A DNA stretch of 64,000 bases from Lepidostoma basale (GCA_022606425.2 JAHDVF020000226.1:124001-188000), one strand, 5' to 3'; shown: positions 20,395-31,084, counted from the stretch's first letter. Notes: generated by a model not told the origin, from the sequence alone. Numbers and translations are program-made.

Positions 20395-21118
20395 GGTAGT
20401 AAGTTGACAAAGGATAGGCGAGTGGAGAGGGATATTTAAAGAAGGGTTGGGGAAGGCAACAAAGTGACCAGTGCACTGAAAGTTGTCATCGCAAACAAAA
20501 TCTAAAATGACAGTGCATAATGATGTTCTTGTACAGACCCTTGTGTATGGAAGCGAAACATGGAACTGGTAAAATAAGTATGAAAGAAGAATAAATGCAG
20601 TAGAAATGAGATCTCTTAGACGAATGTGTGGAAAACTATGAAAATAAAAGACGAATTTTTATGAATTAAAAAACTGTTTTTTTTTCCATTTTTGAGTTTA
20701 TTTTTTTCTGTGATAGTGTTTAATTCATAAAAATTCGTCATTATGGAATTCCACAGTGTTAACGTCTTAAGTTTATCTAAAATTAAAAAGAAAATAAATG
20801 AAATTATTCCGGAATGTAGAAGTGAATGCAAATGAAAGTGTGATGAAGAAAATAATAAAAAGAACATTAAGATGGTTTAGACACATGGAAAGAATGGTAA
20901 AAAATAATATTTTAATGATGTACTCGTAAATGGAAGTAGAAAAAGAGAATGATCGAGAAAAACGTGGCATGATCTAACAAATCAAATATTTAATTTCGGC
21001 CACCCGAGGAGTCGGAGAAATCGATGTGCGTGCATGACACGATGTATGAATGTTCAGGAAGCGAGAGAAATATATCATTGCAGACCATTTTTTGCCCACC
21101 CCTTCGGGGAGACGGTGA
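20395..21118 (+). mobile_element. LINE-A copy with an internal foldback insertion
   Basis: Begins GGATATTTAAAGAAGGGTTG (the GRVEKDI segment), continues through the YGSE.WN region, is broken at 20650-20810, and resumes AAGTGAATGCAAATGAAAG to GGGGAGACGGTGA. Many frame breaks. Confidence 0.75.
20650..20810. mobile_element. foldback insertion with perfect 21-bp arms (H6 outer end)
   Basis: Arms 20650-20670 and 20719-20739 (GACGAATTTTTATGAATTAA..) are exact complements with a 48-bp loop. The following TGGAATTCCACAGTGTTAAC and CTTAAGTTTATC match the outer end of the H6 locus at 48410-48470. No ribozyme core here. Confidence 0.65.
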
Positions 21119-21179
21119 CATATGGTAACATAAAGTGATTGTTAATACAAATGCAAAATGAACAAACTAACAGTTAAAT

Positions 21180-21690
21180 GAAGACATAGAAGGTTACCCG
21201 CCACTTACCCGAAGTTGTTATAGGACGCAGCGGCGCCCCTTTGTCAGCTTTGCTCAAACAATCCATAGACCCGCCCCGCATCCACGCAGGACTTACATTA
21301 GCTGGAGAATGCACCATTCCAGAAAAAAAAGCAAAAGGGTATCTAGGCCACATTTAATCCAGTTTAATTTCAATCCACCGTGTTGGTTAATTAGTTAGTT
21401 GTCTGACCTTGCACCATTTTAAAAGTTTCGTTTATCATTTGGCGTATTACTTATGCTGGGCAGGCCTGACCCACGCCACGCCAAGTTCAGTGTAATTGGA
21501 CCCCAAGTTTGTTGCATAAGCCCGTCCCTCGGACACTTGACCCGGTCACGGCAGCACCAGCGGCCCACTCGGATCGAATAAATACTCTAAACTCGATTTC
21601 GACCACGCGCAGTATAAATTATGCGCTGGAAGATGTATTGTCAGAGAGTTATGGTACAGGAAAAAGACATTCGCAACTGTAACGGGAATC
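21180..21690 (+). promoter_or_regulatory. GC-richer non-repeat island with TATA-Inr core promoter
   Basis: TATAAAT at 21613-21619 lies 30 bp upstream of an arthropod-like initiator, TTGTCAGAG, with A at 21643. The preceding ~430 bp is markedly GC-richer than its surroundings and matches no repeat here. An ATG at 21651 opens a frame that runs into a SINE-T fragment, so no product is proposed. Confidence 0.4.
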
Positions 21691-21696
21691 AGGATA

Positions 21697-21770
21697 CAAT
21701 TATTATTATTTTGTTGAATAGCTCTTTACATCATTACAGCGACATCCAAATCGATGTAAAGGGTGAAAAA
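21697..21770 (-). repeat. SINE-T 3' fragment
   Basis: ATTATTATTTTGTTGAATAG, CTCTTTACATCATTACAG and ATCGATGTAAAGGGT, the 3' end of SINE-T in reverse. Confidence 0.8.
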
Positions 21771-21894
21771 AAAAACATTAAAGAAAATATGCATAGAACC
21801 ACGTGAATAGAAATATGACAAATATTAAAATTGTTACTCTTATCGTAATAGAAACTTTTTAAAATGTGTATTAAGTTAAAATCCACTGATGTTT

Positions 21895-21985
21895 TGTGTT
21901 TTCGACCGGTTTCAGCAGCTCGCTGCCATCTTCTAGACCAGAAGATGGCAGCAACTTCCGAATCTGGTCGAAGACACAAAAATAT
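21895..21985. mobile_element. H5 foldback
   Basis: Minus core (21900-21938): AGAAGA, U, stem II GGCAGC/GCUGCU, GAAAC, CGGUC. The right arm (21938-21978) repeats AGAAGATGGCAGC but its 3' core is mutated (CCGAATCTGGTCG). Confidence 0.6.
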
Positions 21986-22029
21986 TTATTTGGTATTCAC
22001 GAATTCGTTATAATTCACTTTTTTAAAAA

Positions 22030-22790
22030 CATTGTATTTTGAAGAGGGTTCAGAAAAAGTTTGTGAAGTATTTATTGTTTCTTGATATATATCTCCATAT
22101 TGAATATTTATAACGAATGAAAACGTCTGTTTTCTAGAAGTTTTATTATTATTTATGGGAATGACATGTTTGACCTTTCGAAGGCTTTATCAAATGTGTA
22201 ATGCCTTAGAGAGGCTAAACGTGTTATTCCCGTTAATTATAATAAAACTTCTAGAAAACAGACGTTTTCATTCGTATAAATTATTTCTGAGGTTTTGAAT
22301 ACATGAGGGAGTATGGTAGTTATCCATGGACATATCCCACGGCATTTCTTTTGGGAATGTTGGGGACCAAATCTCGGTATCTTTGAAGAGACAGGTTTCT
22401 CATAATCCATTTTTTATACTCATCAGGGGATATTTTGAGAATTCTGGGGTGTGGGTCTTTTTGTTCTTGACAAATATCCCCGACAGCGCCAGTATAGATT
22501 GTCCTCTGTGCCGGCCGCAAGAACCAATTTGCCTCTGGTAAGAGCAATCAGTCCGCTGAACATGATCATCTCGAAAATCGACGTCTTTCATATTAATGAA
22601 AACACGTTCAGAGGATAAACACTATTGACTTTAGAAAGTATTTCGTTTTCCTAAAGTTGAACCATCTCTCATGTGTTCCTTGTATTATTTATTTTACAAT
22701 ATTTAACCTGTTCTCAATAGATGTCTCAAACCTTAAATTTGTTTGTAATTTCTTTTGAGAAAATAGATTTGAACGATTGATTGATTTTCA
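22030..22790 (+). mobile_element. LINE-F C-terminal remnant split by H4
   Basis: GAGGGTTCAGAAAAAGTTTG, then after the H4 insertion TACATGAGGGAGTATGGTAG, a frame for REYGSYPWTYPTAFLLGMLG with breaks, and a 3' UTR (GTTTGTAATTTCTTTTGAGA) ending in GATTGATTGAT. A parallel copy is at 62790-63365. Confidence 0.8.
22071..22283. mobile_element. H4 foldback inserted in LINE-F
   Basis: Left end TTTATTGTTTCTTGA. The arms 22113-22190 and 22199-22275 (AACGAATGAAAACGTCTG and complement) are near-perfect. Both cores are present but eroded (AGGCTAAACGTG). Flanks TTTGTGAAGTA and TTTCTGAGGTT suggest an 11-bp target duplication (8/11). Comparison with the LINE-F copy at 62851 confirms the insertion. Confidence 0.75.
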
Positions 22791-22912
22791 CAACACTTTT
22801 TTTTACTTTTCATAAACGTGTTTCGGGACACAGTGGCCCCAAAAATTTGTACACTGAAGAAGGGCGTGTGTGTCCCGAAACATGTCTGCGAAAAGTTAAA
22901 AAAAGTGTTGTG
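22789..22912. mobile_element. H7 foldback with strong hammerhead-like core
   Basis: The outer arms ACAACACTTTTTTTTACTTT and GAAAAGTTAAAAAAAGTG pair. The right core (22850-22890) is CUGAAGA, A, stem II GGGC../..GUCCC, GAAAC, AUGUC, UGCG, so all invariant positions are kept. The left core lost its CUUCUUCAG part. Confidence 0.7.
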
Positions 22913-22974
22913 GAAATACGATGTTTAAAAAAAATCATAGGTAAATCCACAATATAAAATGTTGCCGAATATAG

Positions 22975-23410
22975 AAGATTAATTGTATCTCAATAGAGAC
23001 GAAGATGTAAATTGTTTTTGGAAACAGAATATGGTGGTCGGGGCGTTTACAGAACTTATGACCTGTCAATGGTTGGGTTAAGGACGAGTCCCGTGTGGCT
23101 AATCTTAATAGATGGCGCTAGTGTAGATTGAATTAAAACTTATGAAGTGCTTCTCAACATAGTAGCATATACACATCTTTCAAAAATTAATCAGACGTGG
23201 TGGTCGTAAGAAGGGCGGAATGGGGAATGTTGTATTATAAAGCGATCGCTTAACCCAACCAATGACAGGTCATAAGTCCTGTAAACGCCCCGACTACCAT
23301 ATTCGGTTTCCAAAAAAAAATTCATCTTCGTCTCTATTGAGATACAATTAATCCTTAAATGATTAACCCGCAATGGGTAAAATCCAGTATTTGTCTACAA
23401 GTATACATAA
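22975..23410. repeat. repeat R, inverted pair
   Basis: Forward copy 22975-23165 and reverse copy 23135-23410 share CAATAGAGACGAAGATG, ATGACCTGTCA and the GGTGGTCG segment. They meet head to head at GTAGCATATACACATC. Confidence 0.65.
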
Positions 23411-23454
23411 AAAAAAGAATATAGAAGAAACAATTATATTAAGTTAAAATGAAG

Positions 23455-23645
23455 TATTCTCCTTGTAGCATTGCTCCTCCCGTGAAGTGGATCCCATTCC
23501 TTACATCTTTTAGGAGGTCTTCCACGAGGACGAGTCCCGTGAGGCTGATTATGTAGTGCAATATAGGGGAGTCTGGTGGTGTCCATTGAACATGACTATA
23601 CCAGTCCCTCCTTCGCTCTCTACTCCATTTTACAGCATCCTCAGC
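23455..23645 (-). mobile_element. LINE-D fragment
   Basis: Complement of GGACACCACCAGACTCCCCT, CATGTTCAATGGAC and GACTCGTCCTCGTGGAAGAC, as in the 48765 copy. 5' truncated. Confidence 0.7.
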
Positions 23646-24097
23646 AGAAACTAAGAACAGGCGGAAGTTTTTTAAACATATTATTTCTCATAATTTAAAA
23701 TATTTTACAGTCAAAAGTGTTGCAAACTTTTATTATGCCATTCATAATATTTTCGTGACATATTTATTGATATGTTAAAAACAGGTGTGATAAATATGTT
23801 AACAAATCGATAATGCCTTCAGAATTTTAATTAAGATATATTTTATAATGTAGCGGATAATAGATTTACATAATTAAATTTTTTTTGTAACACTAATAAT
23901 TCATTCGGTGCCATAAACATAACGCATTTCGCGTCTATATCCTTTAAGACTAACGGTGTTTCTACCCACGCACTATTACCTTGATGTTATTCTAATTCGA
24001 TTTGTTATACAAACGTAAAAAAAGAGATTAGATCGGTAGCTAATGAGATACAACATAAAAACAATAAATTATTTTCATGTGCAACAACAGCTATAAA

Positions 24098-24258
24098 AAA
24101 CCGTCATTCCGTTTTCCGGAAGGGTAGGCAGAGAGAATGGAACGCCTCACTACTCTATTCTGACACACCTCTAGTTTTCTTCACATTCATACAGCGAGTC
24201 GTATAGGCAAATCGATTCTTCCGACTTTAAAATTAGATGGATTTGGTCATACCATTTT
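24098..24258 (-). mobile_element. LINE-A fragment
   Basis: Minus-strand 3' coding end (complement of GCCTACCCTTCCGGAAAACG) without a clear tail, degraded. It abuts H4. Confidence 0.7.
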
Positions 24259-24260
24259 TT

Positions 24261-24553
24261 GATTCTTGAACAATGATGTAAAACTCCATATTAAATAATT
24301 AATACGAATGAAAACGTCAGTTTTCTAGAAGTTTTATTATATTTTATGGGAATGACATGTTTCGCCCTTTTTAAGGCATTATCAAATGAGACAAAACTTC
24401 AGCTCTTTGCTGTTTATATACACTAGTAAATGGTAATTAACGAAAATTGATGTGACTTTATACATTTTTAACAAATAATTATTTATGTAGATCCAGAAAT
24501 ATTGGAAAATGTTTCTTGGAACTCGTAAAGAAATTTTATGACATAGTTAGGGG
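24261..24553 (-). mobile_element. H4 left arm with internal region, single core
   Basis: Outer end TTCTTGAACAATGATGTAAA, core 24350-24388 (minus), TATA-like TGTATATAAACAGC on the minus strand near 24410, then the internal segment to TTTTATGACATAG. No inverted partner, so this shows a longer one-sided form. Confidence 0.65.
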
Positions 24554-24830
24554 ATACTAAATGGCAAGAGACTGAGAGATCACGCGAGGGACACCAGAAT
24601 AAGAGAGATATGTGAGGTTGAAGATATTATAAAACGGAACAGACAGCGAAAAAGGGACTGGTACGGTCATGTTAAAGAATGGACACCACCAGACTCCCCT
24701 ATATTGCATTGCATAATCAGCCTCATGGGACTCGTCTTAGTGCAAGACCTCCTAAAAGATGGAAGGACAGCTGGGAGTCTACCTCATAGGAGGATCAATA
24801 CTTTGGAGGACAGGCCACATAGGTCTCTAG
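24553..24830 (+). mobile_element. LINE-D 3' end
   Basis: RLRDHARDTRIREICEVEDI, then QRKRDWYGHVKEWTPPDSPI and RWKDSWES, broken. It ends near GGACAGGCCACATAGG. Confidence 0.75.
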
Positions 24831-25324
24831 AAAGAAGTTTAAATATATTTTTACATTGAAAATAATATGAAACTAACGAAAAATGGATAGCATATCTGTT
24901 GCATAATAATAAAACCAATCAAATGATTCATGTTCTTAATTTGAAAATGTTGTTCTAAATAATATATTGATCTAAATTTGAATGTACACTCATCTCTTTT
25001 CGGGAATTTCCTGTAATTTCTTTACTCCTTAACACGTATGGCAAAAAACTCATGCATAGTAATATTAGATGCAGACTCCTTCGTCACACAGAATTAAAAT
25101 TACCATAATAATCTCATAAAAGTCTAAGAAATATATGTACCGCATTCGTGTTCCGTTACGCGATGGTGCCAAGATATTTGCAGGTAGGCACCCACAATCC
25201 AGAACAACACTATTTATAAAAGTACCTACTTTATATATCTACAATAACAATTGAAGGCTGTTTATTACAAAGGTTCTAAGTGGTTTAAACATAAAATAAC
25301 GAAAAAGAGAAGAAAAAAAAACTG

Positions 25325-25905
25325 TTTACTGTTTTTTACTTTTTTTATTTAATTTATTAAAAAAAAAACAATTGGGTTATATGGATACATTTTTAGATCT
25401 TACTATTAATTATGTAATGTTTCAGATATATTTTATATTGAGTTGTAGTGAGACTCCTTGTGTCTTTTGGCAGTTCATTGTAAAGTTTCAGTCTATTGTT
25501 TAATATCCTTGATTGTCCTGTCTTAGTTCGTGCATTCGGTAAGTGATATCTGTCACAGTTCCTGGTCCAGTGACTGTGTATGTGTGAATTTTTAGTTAAT
25601 TTGTAGCTGCTATCTGTTGTCTCTTCCATGGTCACTCTGTGTACAATTTCAAGGTCTCAAATTTGGTCAGGTCTGATATGTCCATTTGTTCTGTTTGTCT
25701 ATAAACTTGTATGGTTGGGGTAAGGTAGTCAATGTTATATGCTAATTTTATTATTTTATTTTGTTGTCTTTGGAGTCTGGAGATGTCCTTTTGGTTTCCT
25801 GTCCCCCAGAAGGGAATCATATATGTCAGTCGGCTTTTAACATACGCTTCGTACATCAACACTTTTCCCCTTCTTGGTATGTAATTTTGTATTTTGTAAA
25901 ATATG
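25325..25905 (-). mobile_element. LINE-E 3' end
   Basis: Minus-strand frames MYEAYVKSRLTYMIPFWGTG, QRQQNKIIKLAYNI and NARTKTGQSRILNNRLKLY. The T-rich start at 25325-25372 is the complement of a poly(A) tail. Same junction sequence as the copy at 2025. Confidence 0.8.
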
Positions 25906-26122
25906 TGAAATGTTTCTCAATAATGGTAGCATACATATATACAACTTTCAAAATAATTGACACACGTGGTGTTCGTAGAAGGGCGGGATGGGGAATGTTG
26001 TATTACATAAAGCGATCGCTTAAACCAACCAATGACAGGTCATAAGTCCTGTACACGCCTCGACCACCATATTCTGTTTCCAAATAATTAACATCTTCGT
26101 CTCTATTGAGATACAATTAATT
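25905..26122 (-). repeat. repeat R copy
   Basis: CTCAATAATGGTAGCATAC, GGGGAATGTTGTATTACAT, AATGACAGGTCATAAGTCCT and CTTCGTCTCTATTGAG. Confidence 0.65.
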
Positions 26123-26124
26123 CT

Positions 26125-26270
26125 TAATAAAATATTTATTTTCTAGAAAAAATATTTTATTTTATGGGAACAACATGTTTCGTCCTGCTAAGGCATTATA
26201 TTAGAGCGAATCACATAAAATTTCATAAAATGTATAGAAAATATTCGTTTTTATTTTCATTTGGAATTCG
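26125..26270. mobile_element. H4 foldback, eroded
   Basis: Minus core 26160-26200 (ACATGTTTCGTCCTGCTAAG, GCATTATA). The right arm keeps only ACATAAAATTTCATAAAATG and AGAAAATATTCG. Confidence 0.5.
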
Positions 26271-26347
26271 ATGGGCAGGTCATTGTGAAATAACGCAGAT
26301 TTCATTTTGAAAACGATCTTTCGGCCCATCTCTAACCTTGTTTAAAA

Positions 26348-27300
26348 ACTAGCTAACTAACTATAACGCCGTCTCCCCGAAGGGGTAGGCAGAAAGAATG
26401 GACTGACAAATTTTCTTTTCTTACATATTTTTCTTGCTTCCTCAACATTCATACATAGTGTCATGCACGCACGTCCATATCTCTGACCCCTCACCTTCAT
26501 TTTTACCGAGATTCCATATTTGATTTATTTGATCGTGCCACGTTTTCCTCGGTCTTTCTCTATTTCTTGTTCCATTAACATCGTTAAAATATAATTTTTT
26601 TACCATTCTTTCTTCATTCATTCTTTTCATGTGTCCCAACCATCTTAATGATCCTTTCATTATTTTGTTCATGATACCATCATTCGCACCGCATTCACTT
26701 ATTATATTTTCATTCGACACTCTATTATACACAGAGTATCTACACAAACGTCTAAGAGATCTCATTTCTACTGCATTTATTCTACTTTCATCCTTATTTT
26801 GTCAGTTCCATGCTTCGCTTCTATACACAAGGGTCGGTATAAGAATACCATTGTGCACTGCCATTTTAGCTTTTTTGGATAGGTTTTTGTTTGCGATGAC
26901 AACTTTAAGTGCACCATTCACTTTGTTGCCTGCCCCAACCCTTATTTCAATATCCTTCTCCACTCGCCCACCTTTTGTAAACATACTACCCAAATACACG
27001 AACTCCTCTACTTGCTCCAAATTTTCCCCATTCACTCTAATGTTGCAGACTGTCGTGGTTTCTTCCTTTTCAAAAATCATTACCTTGGACTTATTCACAT
27101 TCATCATCAGATCATTTTGCACGCATACCTCATACATACTATTCACCAGTACTTATAGTTCATGCTCGTTGTCAGCAAGTAGGACAGCGTCATCCGCATA
27201 CAAGAGACAGCTTACTGACACTCCGCTCATTTTGGCACCTGCATCTAACCCTTTCAGCTCTTTCATACGCTTGTCTATATATAGATTAAATAACCACGGG
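26348..27300 (-). pseudogene. LINE-A reverse transcriptase and C-terminal region, longest copy
   Basis: Read leftward: NLYIDKRMKELKG, SCLLYADDAVLLADN with catalytic YADD at 27189-27200, a stop at 27153-27155, NVNKSKVMIFEKEE, EEFVYLGSMFTKGG, GNKVNGALKVVIANKNLS, another stop after YRSEAWN, then MRSLRRLCRYSVYN and SLRWLGHMKRMNEERM. Reverse transcriptase motif 5 plus the region downstream places LINE-A among RTE-like non-LTR retrotransposons (inferred). The upstream fingers and endonuclease are absent. At least two stops, and the end is degraded (QINQIWNLG). Confidence 0.85.
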
Positions 27301-27395
27301 AATTTAATATATTAATTTCCTTGTTTTAATATATTATTTATTCATAATTTAGCCAAAAGCTTAGGTATTCGTATCCAAGGATCGCAATTAATATA

Positions 27396-28322
27396 CGAGG
27401 TATGTTCAAAAAGTATCGTGAATTTTGAATTTCCGCCGGTTACGTATATTCGATTTTTGATTTTTTTGTGGCGTTATGTTGGTACTCATGTCTCTCACTT
27501 ATGCCGATAAGTTCGGCCAGTTTGAATGTTCAGTTAATTTTTGAGAGCCACTTTGCTTGCACGTGTTTTGGCTCGTCTTCGATTTTTGCCCACTCCAAAA
27601 AAATGGATCAAAGAATCTGTATCAAATTTTGAGTGAAAAACAAAATTAAGTCCCCGGACGCATTCCGAATGTTGACTGTGGCATATGGTGAAGCTATCTT
27701 GGACCAAAGCAACGTTTATCGGTGGTACAAAATGTTCTCAGAGGACCGAGAAGATGTGAACGAAAAAGAGCCTGCCGGACGCCCGAGCACGTCAACAACA
27801 GACGAAAACATTGATGAAGTGAATAACATAGTATTGGCCAATCGTCGAATCACCGCTAGAGAAGTTGCTGAGGACTTAAACATATCGCTTGGCTCGTGCC
27901 ATTCGATTTTTACCAATGATTTGGGCATGAGATCGGTCGCCGCGAAATTCGTACCATAATTGCTCAATTTCGCATCTGCTTGTGCGCGAATTTTTGGCCA
28001 AAACAACACACCAATAATGCCGCAGCCACCGTATTCCCCAGATCTGACCCCCTGTGACTTTTTCTTGTTCCCGAAACTGAAAAGGCCCATGAAAGGACGA
28101 CGCTAGGCTACGATTGAGGAGATAAAGACGGCATCGAAGGAGGAGCTGAACAAGATCACAAAAAATGATTTTTTGGGGTGCTTCGAGGATTGAAAAAAAC
28201 GTTGGCACAAGTGTATAATATCTGGTTGGGATCACTTTGAAGGGGACAAAATAGAAATTCATGAATATATAAATAATTTTTGAAAAAACACAAAATTCGC
28301 GATACTTTTTGAACGGACCTCG
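27396..28322 (+). mobile_element. mariner element with central deletion
   Basis: Terminal repeats CGAGGTATGTTCAAAAAGTA and complement of ACTTTTTGAACGGACCTCG, flanked by TA (27394-27395, 28323-28324). At 927 bp it is about 350 bp shorter than a full mariner because the middle of the transposase is missing. Confidence 0.9.
27603..28283 (+). pseudogene. mariner transposase, deleted and stop-containing
   Basis: MDQRICIKF is followed by TGA where a Cys codon is expected, then VKNKIKSPDAFRMLTVAYGE, QSNVYRWYKMFSEDRED and a second helix-turn-helix to VAAKFVP. The frame then jumps to REFLAKNNTPIMPQPPYSP and DLTPCDFFLFPKLK. The N-terminal DNA-binding half and the last catalytic Asp region remain. The segment with the first two Asp residues is deleted, and more stops follow. 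Confidence 0.85.
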
Positions 28323-28719
28323 TACACTGAATATGTACGAGTATATCAAATAATCTAAAATTATTTGAGATGATTTTTTTAGTTTCGAACTAGCTATGAC
28401 GAATCATCTTTTTTAGCAACGACTCTGTAATTATAGTGGCAGCTAAAGTATTGCAGTTTTACTGCCGAAATAGAAGTTATGAATAATAATTTTAATACGT
28501 AAATGCATAACTAGTTTTGTGAATCGAGTAGCTGCCAGAATACAGGCAAGATGAGGTCATCTCCTCGGAGGTAAACGACCTTTATCTTTAATGATGCATA
28601 TTGACTCGATGACCTTGTGTAAGATATATAATATATATATTGATACGGCAAATACAATTTTTATTTGAGTTGGTCATTATGAGTTCCCACACCCGCGTAA
28701 ATAACTTCAACAGCAAACT

Positions 28720-28790
28720 ATCACCACGTGTCCCCGGAAGTGTAGGCAGTGATACTGGACCGTCACACTTATCGAATCCTCAAACTACAA
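28720..28790 (-). mobile_element. LINE-A tail fragment
   Basis: CACGTGTCCCCGGAAGTGTAG, GGACCGTCACACTT, a degraded minus-strand 3' end. Confidence 0.5.
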
Positions 28791-28970
28791 ATTGCACTAC
28801 AGAAAACACTGAAAAATAATTTATTTTTGAAATATTGGTCAGAACTTTCAATCTTTAGAATGTTAACTTATTGAACCCTGTGGAATTCCATAGTAATATA
28901 CTGATGAAATTGAAAATAACTTTGCTTTATCCAAAAAATACTAAAAAAATATTAATGTATAAGGTGTTTT

Positions 28971-29313
28971 TTTAGAGGTTTGGTTTTTAAACTAAAAACA
29001 TTGTTTTAACAGACTGTCAATTTGACAGTTGACAGTTGATTTGTTGTCATTACATTTTGCCATTTTAACAAATTGCTCGATAAAGTTGTGGAAAATTGGA
29101 CTTCACGTTTGCGCTTCATTCGAGTTCGCCGTAGCGCATATATGCCCGAAATCATATTAAACAATAATGGCATGAAATTATCTATTAAATAAAGCTAATG
29201 TCATAGACATCAACATTATTTTAATGTGTTTTTTTTGTTAACTGTCAAATTGACAGTCTGTAGAAACAATGTTGCCAGTTTAAAAACCAAACCTCTAAAA
29301 TAAAAACAGCCCT
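28971..29313. mobile_element. MITE-like element, second copy
   Basis: Ends AAGGTGTTTTTTTAGAGGTT and complement of CCTCTAAAATAAAAACAGCC, with TA flanks. Long subterminal inverted repeats (GACTGTCAATTTGACAGT). The interior is the reverse orientation of 7984-8446. Confidence 0.75.
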
Positions 29314-29399
29314 ATATATATTTTTTCATATTTAAAAAAAAAAATTGCGAATTAACCGAGTTATTTTCAGTTTCCTAAGTATATTTTAGAATTTTAATT

Positions 29400-29665
29400 T
29401 ATGAGAGTGACTTTTTGCTCGAACTATAGATAAAACAAATAAGAATTGTGTGACCAGGTTGCTTACAATAATGAAATACATGGGTACCCAACGAGAATAA
29501 AACAAATTTTAGAATTAATAGATCAGTATCAAGGGGTTCCGGAAACATACTTTTTTTACATGGTTTTGAAAGTATTTAATAGCTTGCCGCCAGTTATAAA
29601 GAACTCAGATAATGTTCACGAATTCCGCAACCAATATAGTGTACGTCCGGTCACATTTTAAAGTT
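29400..29665 (+). mobile_element. LINE-H (CR1/Jockey-like) C-terminal remnant
   Basis: Frame with EIHGYPTRIKQILE, VPETYFFYMVLKVFNSLPPV and KNSDNVHEFRNQ-, typical of LINE C-termini (YPTR...K.YNSLP..IK....FR). The 3' UTR may continue to the GAAAT-repeat tail near 30045-30065. Confidence 0.6.
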
Positions 29666-29767
29666 ATTAATCTTCTTAATTTTACTATAGTGTACAATAT
29701 TAAAAATGTCATATACTAGTTGTAAGAAATATGTAATTTTTATAACTAAATAACACAAAAAATACTT

Positions 29768-29818
29768 TAGCTTTATCAAATGCCCTAGCAATGCGAAACA
29801 TGTCATATCCATAAAAAA
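29768..29818 (+). ncRNA. H4 core fragment
   Basis: TTTATCAAATGCCCTAGCAA, TGCGAAACATGTCATATCC. Only the core and a few flanking bases. Confidence 0.5.
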
Positions 29819-29819
29819 A

Positions 29820-29925
29820 TAAGCAAGTCATCATGTCGTTTCTCTAGAAGGATAGGCAGACAGAATGGATTGCTACACTACTCTATCCTGAAATACCTCT
29901 CTAGATTCCTAATTTGTCATGCATC
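29820..29925 (-). mobile_element. LINE-A tail fragment
   Basis: CATCATGTCGTTTCTCTAG, GGATAGGCAGACAGAATGG, CTACTCTATCCTG. Confidence 0.65.
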
Positions 29926-30204
29926 TTATGTTTCTCCCTCTTTTTATCAATCTATTATGTATTACTTATTATTGTGTATCTCTAATTTGTATCTTTAGTG
30001 TATTGGAAAAAATTCTGTAATGCTTTAGATATGTTTAAAATAAATAAATGAAATGAAATGAAATTCCTCCCTGATTCTTTCTGATCTGCAAATACTTCTC
30101 TTGTCTTGCTGCTCTGACGTTGAATATCATTTAGGGGAAATATTCTCAAATGGACGTGCGAAATAGCTGCTTCATAGTTCTTAAAACGAAAAAAAATCTA
30201 CTAT

Positions 30205-30500
30205 TTCTCTTTTTCTTTTTATATACTTTGTATACTCGTATATAACACAATTTTTTTTTTTAAAATTACATAGACATGTTTCGGACAACCAGTCCTTCTT
30301 CAGTGATACGTATTATCAGTCAGATCATGTAAACAATTTTATAATATTTTAAATATGTATCACTGAAGAAGGACTGGTTGTCCGAAACATGTCTTTGTAA
30401 TTTTAATTTTTTTAATGTTAGTGTTGTATATAAAAAGTATATAAAAAAGAAAACGAGAAATAAAGTATCTACAACACAAAGTATGGCGAACTTAGAAGAA
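30205..30500. mobile_element. H3 foldback with two intact hammerhead-like cores
   Basis: Minus core 30268-30306 and plus core 30359-30395 are identical through CACUGAAGA, A, GGAC UGGUU GUCC, GAAAC, AUGUCU. Arms extend through TTTTTATATACTTTGTATA on the left and AAAAAGTATATAAAAAAGAA on the right. It ends ACAACACAAAGTATGGCGAA. Every invariant hammerhead position is kept, the best preserved pair in the window. Confidence 0.8.
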
Positions 30501-30534
30501 AAATCTACTTGTTAATAAAAAAAATATAATGGAG

Positions 30535-30665
30535 GAAATGATTGAGGGATCGATTGGCAGAGGGCTTCATCGTCTCTGAGCTGTACTTCCTATAGAGCTG
30601 TTAAGAGGATTACTGGTGACCGAACTGATTGGAAGAAGAGATACTGAGCGTCGCAAAAAACCAAT
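30535..30665 (+). mobile_element. LINE-C fragment
   Basis: GATCGATTGGCAGAGGGC, CTGTTAAGAGGATTACTGG, GACCGAACTGATTGGAAGAA: the GSIGRGRP and KR..EDRTEWKRR segments with deletions. Confidence 0.65.
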
Positions 30666-31084
30666 CCACAGGATTGAAACTGAAGTAGGAAATTTAATTA
30701 TAGTGTTCACAGCACAGGGTTGTGATCAGTTTATGGATAATGATTAAATATATCTCATTCCAAATTTAAACAAATTCATCATGTGATAAAACATTCGAAA
30801 TACAAAATATTTACTGACGAACCTGAAGTGCAGACAGGTGCTTTTACAATATAATCTATGGTAGTCAGGCACCACACGTAAACTCATTAGCATTTTTCAA
30901 TTGTCTGAATTGGGAATAGTAATAAGGAAGAGATTTTTCAGTGGGAGGATAAATCTAAGGCAGTATGGATTTAGAACAAAATTTAAATATAATAAGTGTT
31001 TCTAGTACATGCTAATAATACTCGTATATGATTTTTGATTGTCATTTTAAAATTAAATCGGTCAATATCGATAGAATTGATTGA

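Noticed and set aside
26629..27315. 228-codon plus-strand open frame
   Set aside because: Antisense shadow of the LINE-A reverse transcriptase read on the minus strand.
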